From Candidatus Cloacimonadota bacterium (lineage in GTDB: Bacteria; Cloacimonadota; Cloacimonadia; Cloacimonadales; TCS61): a stretch of DNA of 64,000 nt. Each line of letters opens with the position of its first letter. The stretch's first letter is position 1. Below the pieces are notes generated by a model. The model ran no database searches, had not been told where the DNA came from, and saw only the letters and a program-made list of their open reading frames with translations. The DNA lies in NCBI GenBank assembly GCA_030600585.1, contig JAUVLU010000005.1, positions 26,119 to 90,118 of the forward strand. Reading direction: 5' to 3'. The translations under genes were made by a program, and so were the position numbers. Shown here piece by piece: positions 35,591 through 44,109 of the stretch.

Positions 35591-35794
35591 TTAATTAGTG
35601 AAGAAATCAAAGATATTTCCAAGTGCGCTTGAACTAGCTTTGTAAATTTCAGTATATTTACATCAAGTGCAGGTAACAGTTGTAAATTTCTTGTTCTGAA
35701 CATCGAATATTTTACTGAACATTCCACCGGTTGCACGGAATTCGTCTGTTTCGTATTCTGTATTTCCACATTTTGGGCAAACATATTTTGCCAT
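35591..35794 (-). pseudogene. Zinc-ribbon nucleic-acid-binding protein gene with in-frame TGA
   Basis: 67 codons plus stop, with a very strong ribosome binding site (TTGGAGG) before ATG 35794. It translates as M-A-K-Y-V-C-P-K-C-G-N-T-E-Y-E-T-D-E-F-R, then G-G-M-F-S-K-I-F-D-V-Q-N, then V-T-C-T-stop-C-K-Y-T-E-I-Y-K-A and ends D-F-F-T-N. This is a small COG3478-like zinc ribbon with two C-x-x-C pairs. The codon between the second pair is TGA (35665-35663), where relatives usually carry Arg, so one C-to-T change (CGA to TGA) explains it. Everything else, including the natural TAA, is intact. Confidence 0.75.
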
Positions 35795-35898
35795 ATTTTC
35801 CTCCAAAATTTAATTTTAGTAAAAAATTAATTCCTAAATAAAGTGTCAATTTTTAAGTATCTTAAATCACTTATTATAAATATAATAATGTATTTTTT

Positions 35899-38127
35899 CT
35901 AGATCATCTCACCAGCAAATTCTTCAGCATTACGCACAAAGATAGTTGTTTTTAAACCATTGGAAAGTTCATTCAATCTAGTCACGTATTTTCTTTCTTC
36001 ACCTTTTTGCGGAATGTTCAATCCCATAAATACTAGGTTTGCATTACGGCTGTGCTCATGAATTATTTCAGTAACAGATCTGTCTGTGGGTTTTATGATG
36101 ATCTTAGGTTCTGCTTTTATGCGAACTTCATTGATCATATCCTGTACATTTTTCAACATGAATTCACGATCTTCCTCTCTCAGAATGACTGTATAAATGA
36201 ATATCTTAGCGTTTTTCCACTCACTATTCAAACTGAGAAGATGAGCCAGTAATAGCATAAGATCTCCATTGCTGTGCATACCGCGCCACCAGATATCCAT
36301 TCTGTCCCGACCGGATATTTCCGGTGATTCGTTTATTCTAACCAGGAGTGAACTTTTTTGTAATTCTGAAATTATGCGGATTGTTTTAAGCAAAGATATC
36401 ATTCGCACATTTTTGTCTGACCAGCCAATCATAATTGTATTGGAATTAAGTCCGGCGATACCATTTGCTTGAGTAATATTTATAATTCCGTTTTCGAATT
36501 GAGAAACAACATTTATTTCACTAAATGCCGGAATTCCCGCTTGTTCCAGTACCTTATCCATTTTATCTATTTCTTTTTTAATGTCGATCTCATTTCTCTT
36601 TAGATTACCAATGATCATGTTGCATACAGTTAAAATCCCGCGACGCTGGTTTAAAAAGTTTGCTAATTGAATCAATGATAAACGCTTTTTTACATCACCG
36701 GCAAAAACCAGAATATTAGGTCGCCAATTGCGAGGATCATTTGCATGTTTCTTCAGTTTTAAAAGAGCAAAACGTGCTAGAGTTCCCCAGAATCCTGCTC
36801 TTACATCACCCCATTCTTTTTGCATGGAACGTTGTCGCAATATCCAGAATAAAATGATCTCAAAAGCAATTGCTAAAATACAGGCTATAGGACTGATTAA
36901 GAACATTACGGCAATTGCTCCGAATGAACCCAGTAATGACACAATCCAAGGTACCTTTATTTTTGGTCGGTAGGATGTATCACTGGTAAGACTTTCCAAA
37001 GCAGCACTAAAATTTATAATAACATAAAGAGTGAGAAAAAGAATTGTAACAAATTGAGCAACTGCATTCAGATCACCCAAAACAACTGCTGCCAATGCAA
37101 TAGCACCACTAACCCAGGTGGAAATTGTAGGTTGACCGGTCTTGGAAAGCTTCGCCAAAAAGGAAGGAGCCAGTCTATCCTGAGCAAGTGATTGTAAAAC
37201 TCGTGGACCACCCAGCACGCTGCCGAAAGCAGAAGAAAGTATCGCCCCAAAAATGCCGGGAACAACAAGTAAAGAACCAAAGATGGCAATTTTACTCCAT
37301 GTTTCTACCCCACCATTAGCTAAACTTTCAGGACTCATTTTGGTTGTTACAGCAAGGAAAACAGGGATTGCCAGATAAACAAGCGTTCCTGTAGTAACTG
37401 CGAGTAGAGTCCCTTTGGGAATTGATTTTCGCGGATCTTTTAAATCTCCGCTCATACCGATACCGGCAGTAAATCCTGTAACAGCAGGGAAGAAAACAGC
37501 AAACACATACCAAAAACTCTTGGGTGCTGTGCGGAAAGTTGCTGTCATTTCCGGTGCATGGAATTTCCCGCTAAAAATTCCAATTAACAATGCTAATATT
37601 GATAATCCAACAGCGATCAATATTGGAATTTGTAATTTAAGTGTAAGTGCAGCACTTTTACCGGAAAGGATAGTGATTCCAACAATGATAACAACTGTTA
37701 TCATCTGTATCATGTAGGAAGGCATAATTCCCAATGAAGCAGGCCAGAACATCATAATAGCTTCTGCCAAACCGAAACTGTAAAAGGTAATACTGAGAGT
37801 TCTGCATAAATAAAGTGGAATACCAATTGCACCACCTAATTCTAAACCTAAACTGCGGGAGATCATATAGTATTCTCCACCCACACCAACGTGCATATTT
37901 GTAGCAATAGCTGAAGCACTGAGTGCAGTAATAAAGGTGATAGAACTGGCTAAAACAACAATTAACAGTGTGAAACCAAGTCCTACATTTCCTAGAACCC
38001 AACCGAATCGAAGATACATGATAAGTCCAAGAATTGTGAGCACACTTGGTGTGTAAACTCCCAAGAAGGTACCAAATTTTTCTACGACAAACTTATTTTG
38101 ATTATCAATATTAATTTCATTTTCCAT
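35899..38127 (-). CDS. Cation-chloride cotransporter-like APC permease (SLC12 relative)
   Basis: 742 residues. Residues 15-430 contain about twelve membrane spans. The first carries G-T-F-L-G-V-Y-T-P-S-V-L-T-I-L-G-L-I-M-Y-L-R-F-G-W-V-x-G, the SLC12 signature. G-G-E-Y-Y-M-I-S-R-S-L-G is also conserved. The C-terminal 300 residues are cytoplasmic and soluble, as in Na-K-Cl and K-Cl cotransporters. They begin P-N-I-L-V-F-A-G-D and end with a USP-like stretch N-L-V-F-M-G-L-N. Probable import or export of K+, Na+ and Cl-, or of amino acids. Lone gene. The strand changes upstream at the acquired R-M module. Confidence 0.88.
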   Translation of the reverse strand: MENEINIDNQNKFVVEKFGTFLGVYTPSVLTILGLIMYLRFGWVLGNVGLGFTLLIVVLASSITFITALSASAIATNMHVGVGGEYYMISRSLGLELGGAIGIPLYLCRTLSITFYSFGLAEAIMMFWPASLGIMPSYMIQMITVVIIVGITILSGKSAALTLKLQIPILIAVGLSILALLIGIFSGKFHAPEMTATFRTAPKSFWYVFAVFFPAVTGFTAGIGMSGDLKDPRKSIPKGTLLAVTTGTLVYLAIPVFLAVTTKMSPESLANGGVETWSKIAIFGSLLVVPGIFGAILSSAFGSVLGGPRVLQSLAQDRLAPSFLAKLSKTGQPTISTWVSGAIALAAVVLGDLNAVAQFVTILFLTLYVIINFSAALESLTSDTSYRPKIKVPWIVSLLGSFGAIAVMFLISPIACILAIAFEIILFWILRQRSMQKEWGDVRAGFWGTLARFALLKLKKHANDPRNWRPNILVFAGDVKKRLSLIQLANFLNQRRGILTVCNMIIGNLKRNEIDIKKEIDKMDKVLEQAGIPAFSEINVVSQFENGIINITQANGIAGLNSNTIMIGWSDKNVRMISLLKTIRIISELQKSSLLVRINESPEISGRDRMDIWWRGMHSNGDLMLLLAHLLSLNSEWKNAKIFIYTVILREEDREFMLKNVQDMINEVRIKAEPKIIIKPTDRSVTEIIHEHSRNANLVFMGLNIPQKGEERKYVTRLNELSNGLKTTIFVRNAEEFAGEMI

Positions 38128-38519
38128 TGATGTCTTAAATAATTGCGGAAGATATTTGTGTCAAATTAAAGTGAACTGAAAAATATTATAAGGTAAGCAA
38201 ACACAATTCAGAAATGGCTTCCGTGGGAAAATATTTTATAGATATTTCATCCATAGCTTACATTATTTCTATATGTCAGAATTATTGTTTAATAAATTTT
38301 CGGGAGATGTGCAATATAATTATTTCATTTGACATTAATAATTTATTTTGTGGTATTGGTTTAGTATTATTATAAAGGAAAAATAATGTTATGTAATGTT
38401 AATTTAAATAGTATCGTGGATATTAGTTTCAGGAGAAATAAATGCGAAAGATAGTAAGATATGGGCACAATACCAATGAATATATTGCTTTATTTAAATT
38501 ATTAAAAGCTGTTTAAAAG
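38128..38519 (+). other. AT-rich leader of the restriction-modification module
   Basis: 392 bases. A TTGACA box lies at 38329-38334 without a convincing partner. Two very short frames with ribosome binding sites follow: ATG 38386 (22 codons) and ATG 38442 (24 residues, to 38516, with AGGAG in front). The second stops four bases before the methyltransferase start. It may be a coupling leader or a remnant. Composition is visibly more AT-rich than the flanking transporter gene. Confidence 0.4.
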
Positions 38520-41500
38520 ATGAACTCAATTTTTGATATACATACAAAACTTGGACTCAATTCAGAAAACGGATTGTTTATAAGAAGTAATACATCTCTA
38601 TCTGCAAATACTAATCTTATTGATCTATACAAGGGTAATTTTTCAAATTACAAATCTAACTATAAAGTAGAATATACTTTAAAAAAAATTGCAACCTCAT
38701 TCATTTTTTCTATTTAACAGCGAACCTCTTTTAATATTTTTTGATTATAACAAACAAATAAATGGAAATCTACGAAATAAATTATCAAAAGATGTTTGGA
38801 ACTTCAATAAATCTGCTCTTGTCTTCGTTAATACTCCTAAAGAACTAACCATTTACAATGGTTTCAAATATAACAAGTCTGGTTTGTTGGATGTATTGGA
38901 CACGATTAAAGGTGTTCCGGATTACCCAAAACTCGAACAATATTCTTATTGGAAAATAGTAACAGCCGAACTCTGGAATGCAAAAGACGAAAAATTCAAA
39001 AAACATACTCGTGTAGATAAAAAATTATTAGATAACATCAAAACAGCAAGAAAACTATTAATTGATAAAGAATATATTAAAAATCCTTTATATGAAAAAC
39101 ACGCAAATCGCATTATCGGAAGACTCATCTTTATTAGGTATCTGATAGACAGAGGAGTAAATTTTGATTATGAAGGCAAAGGTAAAGAATTATTAACAAA
39201 AGACGAGCTACCCAAACTTATTTTACAGAAGGATAATTTATTCGATTTTTTTGAATATCTTTTAAAAACATTTAATGGTAAGATTTTACCTCTTAATGGA
39301 GAGAGGAATGCTGTTCAACAAAATCACTTAATAATATTATCAGAATTATTTGCAGGTAATGAAATTAAAGCACGGCAACCAAGTTTTTTCAATGTTTTCG
39401 ATTTTGATTTCATTCCTGTTGAACTAATTAGTAATATCTATGAAACGTTTCTTTCAGAAACACAGGATACTGATAAGGCATTTTATACACCACCGTTTCT
39501 GGTTGATTATATTTTATCGCAAACCGTAAAATCTTTTATTGAAAAACAAGAAGAACCAGATAAAATATCATGCAAAATAGTGGATTTAACTTGCGGTAGT
39601 GGCATTTTTCTCTGTGAATCACTTCGCTCGATAATAAACAGATACATAAAACTTACAAATCCCGATAGGTCTTCTATTGATTTTAAGGAAAAAATAAAGC
39701 AATTGCTCGCAGAAAATATTTACGGAAACGATACAAATAAAGAAGCAATAGAGATTGCAAAATTTTCATTATTTATTACGCTACTTGATTATTTCGAGAA
39801 TCCTAAAGATATTGCCGGCTTTGAGTTTCCTGATATATCTGATAATTTTTATAATTATGATGTTTTTGATAAAGATTTAGATAGTATTTTCGGAGAAGAT
39901 AAAAAAAATGAACCCGACTTCATATTAGGAAATCCTCCTTGGGGTAAGCTTTATAAAAAGAGCAGATATCTTGAATATTGCAATGAAAGAGCTGAAAAAG
40001 AAACTGAAGAGAAAGAAAAACATTGGCTGAAAGAAAACAAAAACCTGAAAATTTTTAAACCTGTTGAAATAAAAATTAGTAACAAAGAATTTGCGCAAGC
40101 ATTTTTGTTACGCTTGTCAGATTTCTCGACACATAAAACAGTTTGTCAGGTAATTGTTACAAGTAAGTTGCTCTATAATCTTCAAGCCGACACATTTAGA
40201 AATTACTTTTTGAATAACTTTCTAATTAACGAAGTTCTTGAGATTTCATCGGTTCGACATCAGATATTTTCAAACGCCGTTGGTCCTGCTGCAATTATTA
40301 AATACAAATTTGCTTTTGGAAACGAAACAAAAGAAAATGTTATTGATTATATATCATTAAAACCTAATCCGTATTTTGCAATTTTCAAAACCATTCTGAT
40401 AGAAAAATACGATTATAAAGAAATTATTCAAAACGAATTGATTGAAAACGATTGGTTGTGGAAAGTTCTTGTTTATGGGCATATTTTGGATTATAGGTTT
40501 ATTAAAAGGTTAAAAGATACTAATAAATATCCAATTACATTGGGTTCTTTAATCGAGGATAAAGAAAATAAGGATAGACCTCTATTTGCAAGTGTAGGAA
40601 TAAAAATAAATAAGAAAAATAAAATAAGTGATGCAAGTCATCTAATAGGACTGAATTACATTCAAACAAAAACAAACAAAAACAAACCAGAATCAGACTT
40701 ACAACGATATTACATTAATTTTAGTAATCAAAGTATATGGAATAAAAAAACTGCAGCAGAAGTGAGAGATGAGAAACTATTTAAAAATCCACCTGCATTG
40801 TTAATAAAAATTGGTTTTACGAAAAACTTCAAATTAGTTGCTTCTATAACCAATATTTCATCTGTTTTTACGAATTCAATTTATGCCATTAAATCGAAAA
40901 ATCAAAACAATCAAATTTTAGAAAATCTTTTAGGTTTAGTTAGCTCTGATTTAATGACATTTTACATGATAATGTGTGGTTCGTCTATCGGAGTTGAACG
41001 AGAACAATTAATCAATAAAGAATTATTTCCTTTTCCTATTGTAATAGATGAAAGTATCTCAGTATTAGCAAAAAAATTAATTATAATAAAACGCCTGATT
41101 GAAATCCATAAAAAAAGTTCATTTCCAGATGAAACTAAAATTTACGACAATCAACAACTATTTAATAAAAAAGAAGCGGAATTAAATAAAATTATTTTTG
41201 ATTTATACCATTTAACAAAAACAGAAAAAGATTTAATAGACTATACTCAAAAAATAACAATCCCGATTTTACAGGCAAAGAATAAACCTTACAGTAAGAT
41301 ATATGCTAATCCCAACTTATACAGACCGTATAAAAAAGTAGAGAAAAGCGAGATAACAGACTATATAAATATCGTTAAAGAACATTTTACAAAGTTCCAC
41401 AACGGAGGCGAAAAAGGATACATTAATACCCGAATAGTTCAATCGAAAAACATTTTAGCTCTTGAATTTTATATAGATGAAAAACAGTATCAGGATAAAT

Positions 41501-41739
41501 GGATAAATGAACCCGATAATGAAAAAGCATTAGAAATTCTTGCGAGTTTAGGATTTCAAAAAATAAGTAATGAACTTTTTATACAAAAAGATATAAAAGT
41601 TCTGAAAAGCAAATCATTTTCCGTTTTAAAAATAAATCAATACAAACATTGGCACAAAGCTGTTGCACGGCTTGATGTAATTGAATTTACAGAAGCAATT
41701 ATACAATCACAAATATTATCCTCAAATGATAAAATCTAA
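38520..41739 (+). CDS. Eco57I-type N6-adenine DNA methyltransferase, frameshifted at a poly-A tract
   Basis: The first 56 codons (ATG 38520) and the following 1016-codon frame (from 38689) are offset by one base at a run of eight A (38681-38688). With seven A the product is about 1072 residues. Motif I is D-L-T-C-G-S-G-I-F-L and motif IV is G-N-P-P-W-G (residue about 415 of the second frame), both of N6-adenine type. F-Y-T-P-P-F-L-V-D-Y-I-L before motif I fits the Eco57I/type IIG group. The C-terminal third looks like a TaqI-type specificity region. S-S-I-G-V-E-R-E-Q-L-I-N-K-E-L-F-P-F-P is typical of it. No nuclease motif is evident at the N-terminus. The partner gene overlaps its 3' end. AT content and Lys/Asn/Ile richness suggest horizontal transfer. 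Confidence 0.8.
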
Positions 41740-42373
41740 TAAAGTAAACATTGTAGAGATTTGGGGATATGATTATTTATATTCAATACTACAAGACGCA
41801 TATAGAGTGTTATTAATTTCTTATCAAATACTATATTCAAAAAAACAAAAAACACCATATTCAAAACCATTGAAAGCAAAAAAATGGCATCTTGAAAATT
41901 TAATTACTGATGACTTAATTAGAGATGAAGAAAACTTACATAAAATATTTGAATATAGAATTGTTAATCAACAAAAAGATGCAAATAAGAATACTCAAAT
42001 TGATATTGCAATACAGTGGAGTTTATGTTTTGGTCATTCTTATGATATTAAAATTGAATGTAAACTTCTTCATAAAGACAATCTGAATTATTATATTAAT
42101 GGTGGTATTCAAAAATTCAAAACCAATAAATATTCTGAAAAACTACCAGTTTCAGGAATGCTTGCCTATAATACATTAGATACGATCTCAGAAAATATTG
42201 AATTGTTAAATACTAAAATTGAAAATAAAATCTCCAAAGAAGAGAAACTTAAATCATTCTCAATGCTTAATGATTATTCGCAAACCTATAAATCAAATCA
42301 TCAAAGAATATCAAATTCAAACATTGATATTTATACTATGGCATTAGATTTTAAAAATATAATAAATAAGTGA
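41726..42373 (+). CDS. Putative PD-(D/E)XK-type nuclease, partner of the methyltransferase
   Basis: 215 residues from ATG 41726, which overlaps the methyltransferase end by 14 bases. An upstream in-frame start at 41681 is less likely because it lies deeper inside that gene. Not recognised as a named family. Residues 90-113 read T-Q-I-D-I-A-I...Y-D-I-K-I-E-C-K, giving D93 and E111-x-K113, a possible PD-(D/E)XK active site on two beta strands. The tight overlap and the position suggest the restriction or accessory subunit of this module. Function inferred, not shown. Confidence 0.5.
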   Translation: MIKSNKVNIVEIWGYDYLYSILQDAYRVLLISYQILYSKKQKTPYSKPLKAKKWHLENLITDDLIRDEENLHKIFEYRIVNQQKDANKNTQIDIAIQWSLCFGHSYDIKIECKLLHKDNLNYYINGGIQKFKTNKYSEKLPVSGMLAYNTLDTISENIELLNTKIENKISKEEKLKSFSMLNDYSQTYKSNHQRISNSNIDIYTMALDFKNIINK

Positions 42374-42481
42374 GTTAGTGATTGTGAAGAAATATGTCGT
42401 CAGTCTAAGTATAATTAATTTTTAAAGTATATCAAATATATTACTCTCTCCCCACATTGATCTCACCTGCTTTTAGTAGAA

Positions 42482-43105
42482 CTAAACTCGCTGCAGAATT
42501 TGTTCTATTTCATAAAACATTTCATCGGGAGAAAGTGCTGCCAGAGCATCAGCATCATTAACTCCCCAGGCTACAGATCCACAGGGAATACCTATTCTTT
42601 TTGAGGCTTGAATATCACGTAGTTCATCACCAATATAGATCGCATCTTCTTTGTTTATTCCACTCATCCTCAACACTTTTTTCAATTTAGATTCCTTGCC
42701 GAAAAGAGAAACACCTGCCACAAAATGATCATTCAAAGAAAACAGATTCTCACCTAGAACCTTATGAATGTTGTCTTTAGAATTAGTACTGACAATTGCA
42801 ATTTTATAGCCTTTTGCCTTCAGCTCATGAAACATACTTGCAATCCCATCAAACAACTTGATCTCTTCGATCTGTTCACTCATCATGTTACGCATAAACG
42901 TTGAGATCTTCGGTATTTTATACAGTGGGATCTTTAAATGTCTTATAAAACCTGCAGCATCTAATTTGCGAATTTCTGCTAACTCATCTTTATCAAATCT
43001 ATTCAAATTAAATTTCTCTGCAACCACATCCATGGTTTTAACAAACCAGGGAAACGAATCAGCCAGAGTTCCATCAAAATCAAATATTACTAACTTATAT
43101 TTCAT
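42482..43105 (-). CDS. HAD-superfamily phosphatase, phosphoglycolate-phosphatase-like
   Basis: 207 residues. HAD motif I is D-F-D-G-T-L-A-D-S (residues 9-17). Motif II is I-V-S-T-N-S. Motif III Lys lies in S-K-L-K-K-V-L. Motif IV is Y-I-G-D-E-L-R-D-I-Q-A-S-K. The cap is of the small alpha-helical C1 type. Similar proteins hydrolyse 2-phosphoglycolate or other small phosphate esters; the substrate cannot be told. Lone gene, converging with the R-M module. Confidence 0.88.
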   Translation of the reverse strand: MKYKLVIFDFDGTLADSFPWFVKTMDVVAEKFNLNRFDKDELAEIRKLDAAGFIRHLKIPLYKIPKISTFMRNMMSEQIEEIKLFDGIASMFHELKAKGYKIAIVSTNSKDNIHKVLGENLFSLNDHFVAGVSLFGKESKLKKVLRMSGINKEDAIYIGDELRDIQASKRIGIPCGSVAWGVNDADALAALSPDEMFYEIEQILQRV

Positions 43106-43184
43106 ACTTTTTCCTTTTGGGTATGAAGAGCTATTTTTGCTGATTTAGTGTCAATGTTTTTAGCCAGTAACTTTATTTACAAGT

Positions 43185-43270
43185 CTCCATTCTCATTCCC
43201 AAGTTAGTCTTGAGAACGTTGAAATATATTATTTGCGTCACGAAGATAAACTTCGTAACAAGATTATTTA
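43185..43270. repeat. Decayed CATTCTCATTCCCAAG and GTCACGAAG/CTTCGTAAC repeats
   Basis: CATTCTCATTCCCAAG with an inverted TTGAGAACG half, then GTCACGAAGATAAACTTCGTAAC. These are shorter relatives of the units at 53283-53375 and 54017-54076. They occupy the first part of the 623-base gap between the HAD gene and blaI. Confidence 0.5.
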
Positions 43271-43308
43271 TTTTCTCACTCCTCCCGGAAGTACTTAAAA
43301 AAAATAAT

Positions 43309-43366
43309 TTGACACATCAGATGCTGTTTGGTATTTAGGTAATCATCTAAATAAGGAGAAAGATGT
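43309..43366 (+). promoter_or_regulatory. Promoter and ribosome binding site left in front of the sdpI fragment
   Basis: TTGACA (43309-43314), a 17-base spacer, TATTTA (43332-43337), then an ATTTAG...CTAAAT dyad and AAGGAG before ATG 43363. That ATG opens a frame of only 21 codons. The CTAAATAAGGAG end is the same as in front of sdpR at about 45635, so this looks like the 5' end of a second sdpR-like operon whose body is gone. Confidence 0.55.
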
Positions 43367-43373
43367 GGCTAAT

Positions 43374-43594
43374 GAATTCGAACTCCGTGGACTTTATCAT
43401 CAGAAGAAGTATGGAGAAAAACACATAGACTGGGTGGGATCAGTTTTGTAGCTGCCGGTCTTTTAATGATCATAATTACAGCAGTTTTTGGAAACAGCAG
43501 TACTGCAAATATTGTTATGTTTGTCATATTTATGGCTCTTGTTCTGTATCCGGTAATTTATTCCTTTATTTTGTATAAGAAAGAAGAAAAATAG
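43374..43594 (+). pseudogene. Duplicated 3' end of sdpI
   Basis: About 220 bases that match 46353-46572 with three differences by my count. They encode the last some 70 residues of the SdpI protein (I-R-T-P-W-T-L-S-S-E-E-V-W-R-K-T-H-R-L-G-G) with an intact frame to TAG. There is no start: two stop codons (TAA TGA) stand immediately before it in that frame. A recent duplication, joined to the promoter region at 43309. Confidence 0.85.
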
Positions 43595-43686
43595 TTTTTT
43601 GTAATTGATATTTAGCATTATAAGACACTTTAGAGACAAATAACTTAATTTTTAGACAGGAAGAAATATTTTTTTCTTGACTAATA

Positions 43687-43698
43687 CTACATATGTAG
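43687..43698. promoter_or_regulatory. BlaI-type operator (CTACATATGTAG)
   Basis: A perfect 12-bp palindrome built of TACA/TGTA half-sites, the hallmark of BlaI/MecI operators. It lies 31 bases before the BlaI-like start and just after TTGACT (43677-43682), so it should overlap the promoter and give autorepression. Confidence 0.7.
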
Positions 43699-43728
43699 GA
43701 ACTTTGCCACAGAAGTAGGAGAAGGAAA

Positions 43729-44109
43729 ATGAAAAAAATTAATGTCAGCAACCTCGAATGGGAAATTTTGAGAATAATTTGGGATAAAGGAAAAATAACG
43801 GTAAAGGAAATTAATAAAGTACTTTCCGATCAAAATAAAAGAGCATATACAACGATCCAGACTTATATGGAACGAATGGTCGAGAAAGGATTTCTGACAA
43901 AAGAAAAGATCGGATTGGTGAATTTTTATAAAGCGATAGTTAAAGAAAAAAATCTCATTAATAAAGAAATTTCCAAATTTACTCAAAATGTTTTTGCCGG
44001 CTCGTATTCCAATCTGGCAGCATATCTTTTTGATGCGGACAAACTTGAAAAAGAAGATATTGAGATGATCAAAAAAATGATCGAAGAAAAGGAGAAAGAA
44101 AATGATTAA
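43729..44109 (+). CDS. BlaI/MecI/CopY-family repressor
   Basis: 126 residues. Winged helix-turn-helix at residues 1-75: L-E-W-E-I-L-R-I-I-W-D-K-G-K-I-T-V-K-E-I and Y-T-T-I-Q-T-Y-M-E-R-M-V-E-K-G-F-L. The dimerisation tail follows (F-A-G-S-Y-S-N-L-A-A-Y-L-F). In the known systems BlaR1 activates proteolytic loss of the repressor when a beta-lactam or other envelope signal is sensed. The stop overlaps the next gene by eight bases. No beta-lactamase gene is near, so the target may be the operon itself or genes elsewhere. Confidence 0.92.
   Translation: MKKINVSNLEWEILRIIWDKGKITVKEINKVLSDQNKRAYTTIQTYMERMVEKGFLTKEKIGLVNFYKAIVKEKNLINKEISKFTQNVFAGSYSNLAAYLFDADKLEKEDIEMIKKMIEEKEKEND

Noticed and set aside
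35663..35665. Selenocysteine at the TGA of the zinc-ribbon gene
   Set aside because: The position is normally Arg, not Cys, the zinc cysteines are present beside it, and I see no convincing downstream stem-loop. A point mutation is simpler.
38386..38454. 22-codon frame with AAAGGA upstream
   Set aside because: Too short, overlaps the other short frame and has no protein-like features.
41681..41725. Longer N-terminus for the putative nuclease gene
   Set aside because: It would lie deep inside the methyltransferase end and adds a sequence that is only the shifted frame of that gene.
43309..43428. 21-codon peptide at ATG 43363 as a real gene
   Set aside because: Its frame is an out-of-phase reading of the sdpI fragment. 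The promoter and site are relics.
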